64,000 nucleotides of DNA from Rhynchopus sp. YZ270_cl-10. Lineage: Eukaryota; Euglenozoa; Diplonemea; Diplonemida; Diplonemidae. The notes beneath the pieces are model-generated. The model searched no databases, was not told where the DNA came from, and worked only from the letters and a program-made list of their open reading frames with translations. Location: positions 62,001-126,000 of the forward strand of contig OZ037922.1 of NCBI GenBank assembly GCA_964035575.1, in the 5' to 3' direction. Shown here one piece after another: positions 39,902 to 50,281 of the stretch. The position numbers were made by a program, and so were the translations under genes. Position 1 is the first letter of the stretch; every line of letters begins with the position of its first letter.

Positions 39902-40374
39902 ATTTCGAGGGGGGGAAAGAACGACCCCCAAAAAAACAGGAACAACAACGCCTGGTGGATAGAGGGGAATAGTGTAGAAAGGCAAACCCTTTTGCCGTGT
40001 GTGCAACAACAAAACAAAAGTTGACTTGAAATACAACACCGGATCGTTAACAGCGTACCTTTGGACCAGCATGCATCGCCCTGCATCCATTTCGTGGATA
40101 ACACCCGATATGCTCTACTCCCGCTTCTCTCATCGGCCAGATGAACGGGGATCATTGCAGACACAGTGTACGGTTGGGGGGAAAAAGAAGCTACTGCATG
40201 AAAACCTAAGTCCTCTCTCAGAAGCCCTCATAGGGTTCCGCAAGCGTCAACGTGTGCACCTTTGAATACGCTGCGATAGCAAAAGGAATGGCTAACTCTT
40301 TTTTATTTGAAATACGTTTTTGGGTGCGGAGGGTGGGGGAAAATATGAAAAAAGGTGTCGTTGACAAAAAAACA
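39902..40374. other. Intergenic spacer with a family D repeat
   Basis: Contains family D copy 40021-40118 and the 3' flank of the LRR array. No gene seen. Confidence 0.55.
40021..40118 (+). repeat. Family D dispersed repeat, near full length
   Basis: TTGACTTGAAATACAACACC, CAGCGTACCTTTGG, CTGCATCCATTTCGTGG and GATATGCTCTACT match the 51669-51800 copy end to end with an internal deletion. Confidence 0.75.
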
Positions 40375-40499
40375 AACAGCTCCTCGACCAAATGGGCCGC
40401 GATCTTCGAAGACCCACCTGAGCGAGTTGCCCAGCTGAGTGAAGCAGCTGTCACAGCGGAGCTGCTCTACGTTCCTTGCCTCGCTTCTCCTATCGCTCT

Positions 40500-41519
40500 T
40501 TATGAAACACTGCAGCAAGCTTGCGTCTTGTCTCTGCAACCTGTCGGACGTGCGTCAACTACGTACTCCATCAGCTTGGCTTCGCGCACTCGACTGGACA
40601 CAGCACTGCTGCAGCCGCCGAGGTGGATGCTCCTCACCGAAGTGTAGCTGCTGGCAGCAAGGTAACCAAAGTGTGTAACTCTGCTGAGTGGTGACAGGTC
40701 TAGTTCTGTGAGGCTGCAGTCGGCAAGAAAGCTCATACCAATTTGAGCAACATTGCTGAGTGGTGATAAGTCCACTGTTGTGAGGCTTCTGCAGTCGGCA
40801 AGAAAGTAATCATCAATGCGTGTAATATTGCAAAGTGGCGATAAGTCTACCGTTGTGAGGCTTGTGCAGTCGGCAAGAAACCGGTGCTCAATTTCTGTAA
40901 TATTACGAAGTGGTGATAAGTCCACTGCTGTAAGGCCTCCGCAGCTTTCAAGAAAGCATTTGCCAATGCGTGTAACATTGCGAAGTGGCGACAAGTCTAC
41001 TGCTGTGAGGTGGAAGCAGTGGGCAAGAAAGCAGGCACCAATCCGCGTGAGACATGTCAACCCAGACAAGTCGATGCTTGTCAACCTTGTGCACTGGTGA
41101 AGAAACTGATCACCGATTTCCGTCACACAGGACACAGCACTCAGATCAAGTGCTTTTAACGATGTCTGTGCCAAGAACTTATGCGGAATGACAGTCACAA
41201 CCTCCGCCTGCAGAAGCAAACACGCCACATTGGGATCCTCCACAGTCACCAACCTCTCTGCACTGATGTCTGTCTCACCCAACGCATGAAGTGCTGCAAC
41301 GGCTTGGTACTTCGTAACATTGGTCAACACGATTGTGTCTCCAGCACTCAGGTGCGTGATGTCCTCTCCTTCGTCCTTCCCTCCGAAGCCCATGTGGAAG
41401 CTGTCCTCAGCCAACCCCACTGCAGACGCCACCTTCTGCCGCATCGTCGCCATTGTGTCATCCACACCCACCTCGACCACATATAAGTTGTCTGCACTGT
41501 CCTTGATCGTCACTTCCAT
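40500..41519 (-). CDS. Ubiquitin-like/BspA-LRR protein, array copy 1 (7 repeats), CaaX-like end
   Basis: 339 residues from MEVTIKDSADNLYVVEV. Residues 1-68 are a ubiquitin-like domain (KVASAVGLAEDSFHMGFGGK, ITHLSAGDTIVL). A linker to about 125 is followed by seven 25-residue LRR units of the form LT.VDLSPLRNVT.I...FLADC, the BspA/TpLRR type that folds into a curved binding surface. The C-terminus ends in Cys-Cys-Ser-Val-Ser, a CaaX-like prenylation motif. No signal peptide or membrane segment is seen, so the protein is probably cytosolic or held on the inner face of a membrane by a lipid. The start is chosen because the in-frame sequence upstream differs between copies and a pyrimidine-rich, CACAG-bearing leader precedes this ATG. 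Confidence 0.85.
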   Translation of the reverse strand: MEVTIKDSADNLYVVEVGVDDTMATMRQKVASAVGLAEDSFHMGFGGKDEGEDITHLSAGDTIVLTNVTKYQAVAALHALGETDISAERLVTVEDPNVACLLLQAEVVTVIPHKFLAQTSLKALDLSAVSCVTEIGDQFLHQCTRLTSIDLSGLTCLTRIGACFLAHCFHLTAVDLSPLRNVTRIGKCFLESCGGLTAVDLSPLRNITEIEHRFLADCTSLTTVDLSPLCNITRIDDYFLADCRSLTTVDLSPLSNVAQIGMSFLADCSLTELDLSPLSRVTHFGYLAASSYTSVRSIHLGGCSSAVSSRVREAKLMEYVVDARPTGCRDKTQACCSVS

Positions 41520-42319
41520 TTTTGTCTTCCTTTTGTGTTGCTCTGCTGTGTGGTGGGGTTGTGGGAGTTGGGGCTGTAGTGGGTGAACATGGTGAAAGAA
41601 AAACACCTCATCAAAGCCGCTTCCTGTGTAGGTAGCTGTGTACATTGAGGAGCACTCATGCACCACGTTGCAATAATATTGCTCTTTACGTCTTTTCCTT
41701 CAGTAGTAAAAGGATTCAGCCAATATTGAGTACAGACCAGTCACACTACAGACAGCGCTGCCCCATACCACAATGTCGGATTTATACGAATGAGTCTCGG
41801 CACGTGAGCAGAGAATGCAGGTAAAAAGGGCGCTTTGCCCAGTGGTGTGGCACAGCTCACGCAGGAACGCAGAATGCTCGCGTTTATTGAGAATCGTTAA
41901 GAGGGACAATGTCCGTTCTTGGAGAGAGCTGGACATTGCCCAGCCCCAATGCGTATGTGTGGCAGAGAAAGAAGCGAAAGAGGAATGTGTCTCACGTTGT
42001 CACATGCGTTTGCACAAAAAGCTTTTTTTTTTGGGTGGGGGGGGAAGAAAACCCCCTGTCCTGTTTAAACCCAGGTGCTTGCGCACTATGCTTGGGAAGG
42101 GCGGGGGTTTCGAAATGGTGGGATAGAAACTCCTCTGTGTGGTTTGTTTAAGGTTGAGGAGTAGGAAAAACAAATTGTCCAACAGTAACCTGGTCAGCTG
42201 CCTCCTCAACCAAATGGCCCGCGATTTCGAAGACCACCTGAACGAGTTGCTCAGCTGAGTGAAGCAGCTGTCACAGCGGAGCTGCTCTACGTTCCTTGCC
42301 TCGCTTCTCCTATCGCTCT
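41520..42319. other. Array spacer 1
   Basis: Repeats the shared spacer module, with a TATA-less leader just above the gene. Relative to spacers 2-4 it lacks the segment with AATACAAAGGGGAAAGGGGG. Confidence 0.6.
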
Positions 42320-43414
42320 TTATGAAACACTGCAGCAAGCTTGCGTCTTGTCTCTGCAACCTGTCGGACGTGCGTCAACTACGTACTCCGTCAGCTTGGC
42401 TTCGCGCACTCGACTGGACACAGCACTGCTGCAGCCGCCGAGGTGGATGCTCCTCAACGAAGTGTAGTTGCAGGCAGCAAGGTAACCAAAGTGCGTAACT
42501 CTGCTGAGTGGTGACAGGTCTAGTTCTGTAAAGCTGCAGTCGGAAAGAAAGCTTCTACCAATTTGAGCAACATTGCTGAGTGGTGATAAGTCCACTACTT
42601 TGAGGCTTGTGCAGTGGGTGAGAAAGTAACCATCAATGTGTGTAACATTACAAAGTGGCGATAAATCTACCGTTGTGAGGCTTCTGCAGTGGGCAAGAAA
42701 GTAACCATCAATGTGTGTAACATTGCAAAGTGGCGATAAATCTACCGTTGTGAGGCCGCTGCAGTGGGTGAGAAACCGGTGCTCAATTTCTGTAATATTA
42801 CGAAGTGGTGATAAGTCCACTGCTGTAAGGCCTCTGCAGCTTTCAAGAAAGTACTCGCCAATGTGTGTAACATTGCAAAGTGGCGACAAGTCTACTGCTG
42901 TGAGGTGGTTGCAGTCGGCAAGAAAGCAGGCACCAATCCGCGTGAGACATATCAACCCAGACAAGTCGACGCTTGTCAAGCTTGCGCACTGGTGAAGAAA
43001 CTGATCACCGATTTCCGTCACACAGGACACAGCACTCAGATCAAGTGATTTTAACGATGTCTGTGCCAAGAACTTATGCGGAATGACAGTCACAACCTCC
43101 GCCTGCAGAAGCAAACACGCCACATTGGGATCCTCCACAGTCTCCAGCCTCTCTGCACTGATGTCTGTCTCACCCAACGCATGAAGTGCTGCAACGGCTT
43201 GGTACTTCGTAACATTGGTCAACACGATTGTGTCTCCAGCACTCAGGTGCGTGATGTCCTCTCCTTCGTCCTTCCCTCCGAAGCCCATGTGGAAGCTGTC
43301 CTCAGCCAACCCCACTGCAGACGCCACCTTCTGCCGCATTGTCGCCATTGTGTCATCCACACCCACCTCGACCACATATAAGTTGTCTGCACTGTCCTTG
43401 ATCGTTACTTCCAT
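42320..43414 (-). CDS. Ubiquitin-like/BspA-LRR protein, array copy 2 (8 repeats), CaaX-like end
   Basis: 364 residues. The same ubiquitin-like domain is nearly identical in sequence to copy 1. Eight LRR units; two consecutive units (NVTHIDGYFLAHC and NVTHIDGYFLTHC) are almost the same, marking a very recent 75-bp duplication. It ends TGCRDKTQACCSVS like copy 1. The same considerations of start and localisation apply. Confidence 0.85.
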   Translation of the reverse strand: MEVTIKDSADNLYVVEVGVDDTMATMRQKVASAVGLAEDSFHMGFGGKDEGEDITHLSAGDTIVLTNVTKYQAVAALHALGETDISAERLETVEDPNVACLLLQAEVVTVIPHKFLAQTSLKSLDLSAVSCVTEIGDQFLHQCASLTSVDLSGLICLTRIGACFLADCNHLTAVDLSPLCNVTHIGEYFLESCRGLTAVDLSPLRNITEIEHRFLTHCSGLTTVDLSPLCNVTHIDGYFLAHCRSLTTVDLSPLCNVTHIDGYFLTHCTSLKVVDLSPLSNVAQIGRSFLSDCSFTELDLSPLSRVTHFGYLAACNYTSLRSIHLGGCSSAVSSRVREAKLTEYVVDARPTGCRDKTQACCSVS

Positions 43415-44252
43415 TTTTGTCTTCCTTTTGTGTTGCTCTGCTGTGTGGTGGGGTTGTGGGAGTTGGGGCTGTAGTGGGTGAACATGGTGAAAGAAAAACA
43501 CCTCACCAAAGCCGCTTCCTTTGTAGGTAGCCGTGTACATTGAGGAGCACTCATGCGGACTGCACCACGTTGCAAGAATATTGCTCTTTACGACTTTTCC
43601 TTCTGTAGTATAAAAGGATTCAGCCAATATTGAGTACAGACCAGTCACACTACAGATAGTGCTGCCCCAGACCACAATGTCGGCTCAAAACAAAAATGAG
43701 TCTCGGCACGTGTGGCGCATGACTCACGCAGGAACGCAGAATGCTCGCACAGAGTGTTGTGAACAGCGTCTCCTCTTGTCAATACAAAGGGGAAAGGGGG
43801 GGAGGCAAACCATTCGTTTATTGAGAATCGTTAAGAGGGACAATGTCCGTTCTTGGAGAGAGCTGGACATTGCCCAGCACCAATGCGTATGTGTGGCAGA
43901 GAAAGAAGCGAAAGAGGAATGTGTCTCACGTTGGCACATACGTTTGCACAAAAGGCTTTTTTTTTTTTGGGGGGGGGGAAGAAAACCCCCTGTCCTGTTT
44001 AAACCCAGGTGCTTGCGCACTATGCTTGGGAAGGGCGGGGGTTTCGAAATGGTGGGATAGAAACTCCTCTGTGTGGTTTGTTTAAGGTTGAGGAGTAGGA
44101 AAAACAAATTGTTCAACAGTAACCTGCTCAGCTGCCTCCTCAACCAAATGAGCCGCGATTTCGAAGACCACCTGAACGAGTTGCTCAGCTGAGTGAAGCA
44201 GCTGTCACAGCGGAGCTGCTCTACGTTCCTTGCCTCGCTTCTTCTGTTGCTC
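43415..44252. other. Array spacer 2
   Basis: Shared spacer module; longer than spacer 1 by a segment containing a G-rich stretch (43785-43805). Confidence 0.6.
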
Positions 44253-45470
44253 TTATGAAACACTGCAGCGAGGACGTGCGTCAACTACGTACTCCGTCAG
44301 CTTGGCTTCGCGCACTCGACTGGACACAGCACTGCTGCAGCCGCCGAGGTGGATGCTCCTCAACGAAGTGTAGCTGCTGGCAGCAAGGTAACCAAAGTGC
44401 GTAACTCTGCTGAGTGGCGACAGGTCTAGTTCTGTGAGGCTGCACTCGGCAAGAAAGCATGCACCAATTTGAGCAACATTGCTGAGTGGTGATAGATCCA
44501 CCATTTTGAGGCTTGTGCAGTGGTGAAGAAAGTAATTATCAATGTGTGTAACAGTGCGAAGTGGCGATAAGTCTACTGCTGTAAGGCCGCTGCAGTAGGC
44601 AAGAAAGTCACCCTCAATGTATGTAACATTGCAAAGTGGCGATAAATCTACTGTTCTGAGGCTTGTGCAGTCGGCAAGAAACCGGAAACTAATCCGTGTA
44701 ACATTGCGAAATGGTGATAAATCTACTGTTGTGAGGCTTGTGCAGTCGGCGAGAAAGTAATCATCAATGTGTGTAACATTGCAAAGTGTCGATAAATCTA
44801 CTATTGTGAGGCTTGTGCAGTCGGCAAGAAACCGGTGCTCAATTTCTGTAATATTACGAAGTGGTGATAAGTCCACTGCTGTAAGGCCTCCGCAGCTTTC
44901 AAGAAAGCATTTGCCAATGCGTGTAACATTGCGAAGTGGCGACAAGTCTACCGCTGTGAGGTGGAAGCAGTGGGCAAGAAAGCAGGCACCAATCCGCGTG
45001 AGACATGTCAACCCAGACAAGTCGACGCTTGTCAAGCTTGTGCACCGGTGAAGAAACTGATCACCGATTTCCGTCACACAGGACACAGCACTCAGATCAA
45101 GTGCTTTTAACGATGTCTGTGCCAAGAACTTATGCGGAATGACAGTCGCAACCTCCGCCTGCAGAAGCAAACACGCCACATTGGGATCCTCCACAGTCTC
45201 CAGCCTCTCTGCACTGATGTCTGTCTCACCCAACGCATGAAGTGCTGCAACGGCTTGGTACTTCGTAACATTGGTCAACACGATTGTGTCTCCAGCACTC
45301 AGGTGCGTGATGTCCTCTCCTTCGTCCTTCCCTCCGAAGCCCATGTGGAAGCTGTCCTCAGCCAACCCCACTGCAGACGCCACCTTCTGCCGCATCGTCG
45401 CCATTGTGTCATCCACACCCACCTCGACCACATATAAGTTGTCTGCACTGTCCTTGATCGTCACTTCCAT
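44253..45470 (-). CDS. Ubiquitin-like/BspA-LRR protein, array copy 3 (10 repeats), CaaX-like end
   Basis: 405 residues, ten LRR units. The C-terminus is VVDARPRCSVS: a 27-base deletion relative to copies 1 and 2 removes TGCRDKTQA but keeps the final Cys-Ser-Val-Ser in frame, so the last four residues may matter. The N-terminal ubiquitin-like domain is the same as in the other copies. Units in the middle (for example TVDLSPFRNVTRISFRFLAD) are more varied than those at the ends. Confidence 0.85.
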   Translation of the reverse strand: MEVTIKDSADNLYVVEVGVDDTMATMRQKVASAVGLAEDSFHMGFGGKDEGEDITHLSAGDTIVLTNVTKYQAVAALHALGETDISAERLETVEDPNVACLLLQAEVATVIPHKFLAQTSLKALDLSAVSCVTEIGDQFLHRCTSLTSVDLSGLTCLTRIGACFLAHCFHLTAVDLSPLRNVTRIGKCFLESCGGLTAVDLSPLRNITEIEHRFLADCTSLTIVDLSTLCNVTHIDDYFLADCTSLTTVDLSPFRNVTRISFRFLADCTSLRTVDLSPLCNVTYIEGDFLAYCSGLTAVDLSPLRTVTHIDNYFLHHCTSLKMVDLSPLSNVAQIGACFLAECSLTELDLSPLSRVTHFGYLAASSYTSLRSIHLGGCSSAVSSRVREAKLTEYVVDARPRCSVS

Positions 45471-46160
45471 TTTTGTCTTCCTTTTGTGTTGCTCTGCTGT
45501 GTGGTGGGGTTGTGGGAGTTGGGGCTGTAGTGGGTGAACATGGTGAAAGAAAAACACCTCACCAAAGCCGCTTCCTTTGTAGGTAATGCAGGTAAAAAGG
45601 GCGTTTTGCCCAATGGTGTGGCGCATGACTCACGCAGGAACGCAGAATGCTCGCACAGAGTGTTGTGAACAGCGTCTCCTCTTGTCAATACAAAGGGGAA
45701 AGGGGGGGAGGCAAACCATTCGTTTATTGAGAATCGTTAAGAGGGACAATGTCCGTTCTTGGAGAGAGCTGGACATTGCCCAGCACCAATGCGTATGTGT
45801 GGCAGAGAAAGAAGCGAAAGAGGAATGTGTCTCACGTTGACACATACGTTTGCACAAAAAGCTTTTTTTTTTGGGTGGGGGGGGAAGAAAACCCCCTGTC
45901 CTGTTTAAACCCAGGTGCTTGCGCACTATGCTTGGGAAGGGCGGGGGTTTCGAAATGGTGGGATAGAAACTCCTCTGTGTGGTTTGTTTAAGGTTGAGGA
46001 GTAGGAAAAACAAATTGTCCAACAGTAACCTGGTCAGCTGCCTCCTCAACCAAATGAGCCGCGATTTTCGAAGACCACCTGAACGAGTTGCTCAGCTGAG
46101 TGAAGCAGCTGTCACAGCGGAGCTGCTCTACGTTCCTTGCCTCGCTTCTCCTGTTGGTCT
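45471..46160. other. Array spacer 3
   Basis: Shared spacer module, nearly identical to spacer 4 over its length. Confidence 0.6.
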
Positions 46161-47453
46161 TTATGAAACACTGCAGCGAGGACGTGCGTCAACTACGTAC
46201 TCCGTCAGCTTGGCTTCGCGCACTCGACTGGACACAGCACTGCTGCAGCCGCCGAGGTGGATGCTCCTCAACGAAGTGTAGTTGCAGGCATCAAGGTAAC
46301 CAAAGTGTGTAACTCTGCTGAGTGGTGACAGGTCTAGTTCTGTGAGGCTGCAGCCGGAAAGAAAGTTTGCACCAATTTGAGCAACATTGCTGAGTGGTGA
46401 TAAGTCCACTGTTGTGAGGCTTCTGCAGTCGGCAAGAAAGTAACTATCAATGTATGTAACATTGCGAAGTGGCGATAAATCTACTGTTGTGAGGCTTGTG
46501 CAGTGGGTGAGAAACCGGTAACCAATGTGTGTAACATTGCGAAGTGGCGATAAATCTACTGTTCTGAGGCTTGTGCAGTCGGCAAGAAACTGGCTACTAA
46601 TTTGTGTAACATTGTGAAATGGCGATAAATCTACTGTTGTGAGGCTTGTGCAGTCGGCAAGAAAGTGACCAGCAATGCGTGTAACATTGCGAAGTGTCGA
46701 TAAGTCTACTGTTGTGAGGCTTGTGCAGTAGGCGAGAAAGTAACAATCAATATGTGTAATATTGCGAAGTGGCGATAAATCTACTGCTGTGAGGTGTATG
46801 CAGTGGGCAAGAAACCGGTAACCAATTTCTGTAATATTAAGAAGTGGTGATAAGTCCACTGCTGTAAGGCCTCTGCAGCTTTCAAGAAAGCATTTGCCAA
46901 TGCGTGTAACATTGCGAAGTGGCGACAAGTCTACTGCTGTGAGGTGGTTGCAGCCGGCAAGAAAGCAGGCACCAATCCGCGTGAGACATGTCAACCCAGA
47001 CAAGTCGACGCTTGTCAAGCTTGCGCACTGGTGAAGAAAATGATCACCGATTTCCGTCACACAGGACACAGCACTCAGATCAAGTGCTTTTAACGATGTC
47101 TGTGCCAAGAACTTATGCGGAATGACAGTCGCAACCTCCGCCTGCAGAAGCAAACACGCCACATTGGGATCCTCCACAGTCTCCAGCCTCTCTGCGCTGA
47201 TGTCTGTCTCACCCAACGCATGAAGTGCTGCAACGGCTTGGTACTTCGTAACATTGGTCAACACGATTGTGTCTCCAGCACTCAGCTGCGTGATGTCCTC
47301 TCCTTCGTCCTTCCCTCCGAAGCCCATGTGGAAGCTGTCCTCAGCCACCCCGACTGCAGACGCCACCTTCTGCCGCATCGTCGCCATTGTGTCATCCACA
47401 CCCACCTCGACCACATATAAGCTGTCTGCACTGTCCTTGATCGTCACTTCCAT
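46161..47453 (-). CDS. Ubiquitin-like/BspA-LRR protein, array copy 4 (11 repeats), CaaX-like end
   Basis: 430 residues, eleven LRR units, the longest of the array. Same N-terminal ubiquitin-like domain (SADSLYVVEV, GVAEDSFHMGFGGK) and the short C-terminus ARPRCSVS as in copy 3, so copies 3 and 4 are closest kin. The lengths 339, 364, 405 and 430 fit steps of 25 residues per repeat minus the 9-residue deletion in copies 3 and 4. Confidence 0.85.
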   Translation of the reverse strand: MEVTIKDSADSLYVVEVGVDDTMATMRQKVASAVGVAEDSFHMGFGGKDEGEDITQLSAGDTIVLTNVTKYQAVAALHALGETDISAERLETVEDPNVACLLLQAEVATVIPHKFLAQTSLKALDLSAVSCVTEIGDHFLHQCASLTSVDLSGLTCLTRIGACFLAGCNHLTAVDLSPLRNVTRIGKCFLESCRGLTAVDLSPLLNITEIGYRFLAHCIHLTAVDLSPLRNITHIDCYFLAYCTSLTTVDLSTLRNVTRIAGHFLADCTSLTTVDLSPFHNVTQISSQFLADCTSLRTVDLSPLRNVTHIGYRFLTHCTSLTTVDLSPLRNVTYIDSYFLADCRSLTTVDLSPLSNVAQIGANFLSGCSLTELDLSPLSRVTHFGYLDACNYTSLRSIHLGGCSSAVSSRVREAKLTEYVVDARPRCSVS

Positions 47454-48097
47454 TTTTGTCTTCCTTTTGTGTTGCTCTGCTGTGTGGTGGGGTTGTGGGA
47501 GTTGGGGCTGTGGTGCGTGAACATGGTGAAAGAAAAACACCTCACCAAAGCCGCTTCCTTTGTAGGTAATGCAGGTAAAAAGGGCGTTTTGCCCAATGGT
47601 GTGGCGCATGACTCACGCAGGAACGCAGAATGCTCGCACAGAGTGTTGTGAACAGCGTCTCCTCTTGTCAATACAAAGGGGAAAGGGGGGGAGGCAAACC
47701 ATTCGTTTATTGAGAATCGTTAAGAGGGACAATGTCCGTTCTTGGAGAGAGCTGGACATTGCCCAGCACCAATGCGTATGTGTGGCAGAGAAAGAATCGA
47801 AAGAGGAATGTGTCTCACGTTGGCACATACGTTTGCAGAAAAAGCTTTTTTTGGGGGGGAAGAAAACCCCCTGTCCTATTTAAACCCAGGTGCTTGCGCA
47901 CTATGCTTGGGAAGGGCGGGGGTTTCGAAATGGTGGGATAGAAACTCCTCTGTGTGGTTTGTTTAAGGTTGAGGAGTAGGAAAAACAAATTGTCCAACAG
48001 TAAACTTTTTTAGGGAAACGATTTCCCCCTCATTTTTTGTATAAATTATGGTATCTTTTTTCGCGCTGAAGAAAAACGCCCGTTTTGAGCAAACCGT
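47454..48097. other. Array spacer 4 and left flank of PGM2
   Basis: Shared spacer module to about 48003, after which sequence becomes unique and the PGM2 3' end follows. Confidence 0.6.
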
Positions 48098-50119
48098 TTA
48101 TGACGCAGCTGACTGGAAGCCGTTCTTCTCGGGTTGGTACCAGTGTTCGATGACGTCAGCGATCATGCTGTCGAGTTCCTTCTGTGCAGAGCCCTTAGAT
48201 TCACCTCGCATTTCTGCGTAGTACTTGATCTTGGGCTCTGTGCCGGATGTGCGCACCATGATAGTGGCGTGGTTCTTGAAACGGAAGATGATGCAGTGCG
48301 AGCCACTCCTGTGTGGTGTGGTTTGATAACAGTTTTCGAGTGCGCAACGCCTTGAACGGAGTATAGTCCACTGGGTGTGGTGTGGATGCCTAGTGAGGGT
48401 AATTCTTGCGCAGAATCTGGCCCTTTGGTGTGTGTGGTCTAGATACCGGACCACAATTTGACTTGAAATACAAAGCAATCTCATGACAGTGTACCTTTGT
48501 GTCTTGACGATATTGGAAAAAATCACAAAAAACTATGCAACAAGCTGTACATACTTTGCTGAGAGGTCTTCAATAGAGTCGATGGCAGCCCCACCCGCAC
48601 TGCCCGGGTATGTGTTGCCGTCCTGTGCAAACGAGGTGTCCCCTGTCCAGTTGCGCAGGCGGAGGAACATCTGTTGTGTTGGGTGTGATACGAAAGCAAC
48701 CCGAACGTCATGAAAACATACCTTATCCGTGAGGGCGGGCTCCCTGTTGATGAAGTAGGAGTTGTTGTTGCAGTACCAGCCGTACTTGTTGCAGTTCTCC
48801 TCAAGGAAGGACACAAGGCTGCGCTTCTTGCTCTGCAGCCCGCACACCAGCTCTGCAACAGCCACGGCAGCACTGATACCATCCTTGTCAAGCACCGTTG
48901 TCACCGGGTGCATATAGCCTATAGCCTCCTCGAAGGCAAACAGCACTGTCTTGCCCTCCTTCTGCAACGCCTGTGCCCGTGTGCCCATCCATTTGAACCC
49001 TGTCTGCGTCACCTCGAAGTTGAACCCCTCCGCCTTCGCCACAGATTCTAAAAACCTCGAGCTCACCAAACTCGCGAGCATCCACATATCCTTCTTCGCT
49101 ACCCCCTTCGGAGCGTTCTGAAACGCCCAGATCCCAAGCATCGCGCCAATCTCATTCCCCGAGAACACCTTCCACACCCCAGTCGCACTGTCCTTCTCTG
49201 CCAACGCGAGTCTGTCTGCGTCAGGGTCGTTCGCAAGGATCACCGTCGCGCCTGCCTTATCAGCTGCCTGCATGGCCTCTTTCAGGGCACCCTTTTCTTC
49301 TGGGTTGGGAAACGGTACTGTAGGGAATTCAGGGTCAGGTTGAACCTGGCTTTCGACGAGAGAAACCTTAGGGAGTTCTGCGACAGCAAAGGCACGTTGA
49401 AGCATTTCCAGCCCGACACCGTGCATCGCAGTGTAGATGAAGGAGGCGGGCGAGGTGGACCAGCGCTTTGATGAGAGTGGGGCGAGCGCGTCGAGGTACT
49501 TCTCCTTCATGCCTGCCAGCGAGACCGCATGCGATGCAGAGGTGTCGAACACATTGTCCCCCCAGGGTGCCAGGTTTGAGAGGATGCTCTTCTGGATGCC
49601 TGCATCGTGTGGTGGGATGATCTGTGCACCGGTAGCCCCCCAGTACACTTTGTAGCCGTTGTCCTGCTTGGGGTTGTGCGAGGCGGTGATCATGACTCCA
49701 GCGTCACAGCCAAGCGACGTCATGGCGTAGGGTACGAGAGGTGTAGGCACAATGCCGTCGTAGAGGTGGCAGGTGCAGCCTGCAGCGTGGCTGACCGCAG
49801 CGACCAGGGCACCCCAGCGCTTGGAGTTGTGTCGCGCATCGTAGCCCACAGCGAGGCTGACCTTTTCGCGTCCCGTCTGTGCCTGGAGATATCTCAGCAG
49901 CCCCTGGGTAGTCTGCACAATGGTCAGGTCGTTCATCCGTGATGTGCCCGGCCCCATCGCTGCCCGCAGCCCTGCTGTGCCAAACGCCATGCGGGTGCCA
50001 AACATGGCAGTGAGGGCAGTGCTGTCACCGCTGTCCACTGCGGCCTGCACGGCGGTGCGGCTCTCCTCGCGTGGGTCCCATTTAAGCCAGTTCTTCGCTT
50101 CCTCGTCGATGTGTGCCAT
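48098..50119 (-). CDS. PGM2: PGM2-type phosphoglucomutase/phosphopentomutase, three exons
   Basis: Exons 50119-48722, 48670-48555 and 48308-48098 join in frame to 574 residues. This alpha-D-phosphohexomutase interconverts sugar-1- and sugar-6- (or ribose-1- and -5-) phosphates through a phosphoserine. Motifs: catalytic loop TASHNPK (Ser147), metal loop DPDADR (about 306-311), sugar loop FEEAIGY (about 400) and phosphate loop RTSGTEPKIKYYAE in exon 3. It belongs to the eukaryotic PGM2 subfamily rather than PGM1. Intron 1 is 51 bp with no in-frame stop, so a retained form would add 17 residues. Intron 2 (246 bp) carries family D and F repeats. The leader ends in a CT-rich tract and CCAG. Confidence 0.94.
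48371..48436 (+). repeat. Family F repeat, copy 3 (inside PGM2 intron 2)
   Basis: GATGCCTAGTGAGGGTAATT and GCGCAGAATCTGGCCCTTTG; ATTCT/AGAAT and GGG/CCC can pair around a 5-base loop. Confidence 0.65.
48457..48500 (+). repeat. Family D dispersed repeat (inside PGM2 intron 2)
   Basis: TTTGACTTGAAATACAAAGC and TCATGACAGTGTACCTTTG; left half of the family only. Confidence 0.75.
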
Positions 50120-50137
50120 TTTGTGTGCTGTTTTGGC

Positions 50138-50172
50138 CTGGGAGAGAGAGAGAGAGAGAGAGAGAGGATGGG
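50138..50172 (-). promoter_or_regulatory. CT-rich tract plus AG upstream of PGM2: candidate trans-splice acceptor
   Basis: Minus strand has a (CT)n run followed by CCCAG, 18 bases before the ATG. Inference from layout. Confidence 0.45.
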
Positions 50173-50281
50173 AGAGGAACGTTAAAGGTCTCGAGGAGGA
50201 GAATACGCCGATAGGTTGTGCTGCTGCGAGGGTGCATTGTTATTGTTTTTTGTATAAATTGGTGGATTTGGTTGCCACAGT

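Larger units (their letters stand above)
40375..48003 (-). repeat. Tandem array of four ~2-kb ubiquitin-like/LRR gene units
   Basis: Start codons at 41519, 43414, 45470 and 47453 are 1.9-2.06 kb apart. Each unit repeats both the gene and a ~0.6-kb spacer holding a purine/GGGG stretch, CCCCCTGTCCT, TTTAAACCCAGGTGCTTGCG and TTATTGAGAATCGTTAAGAG. Spacers are nearly identical, so the duplications are recent. Unit length changes follow 75-bp LRR gains and losses. Confidence 0.95.

Noticed and set aside
39902-40090. Upstream in-frame extension of ALG10
   Set aside because: It reads through a family D repeat; ALG10 proteins start close to the acidic lumenal motif, as the downstream ATG does.
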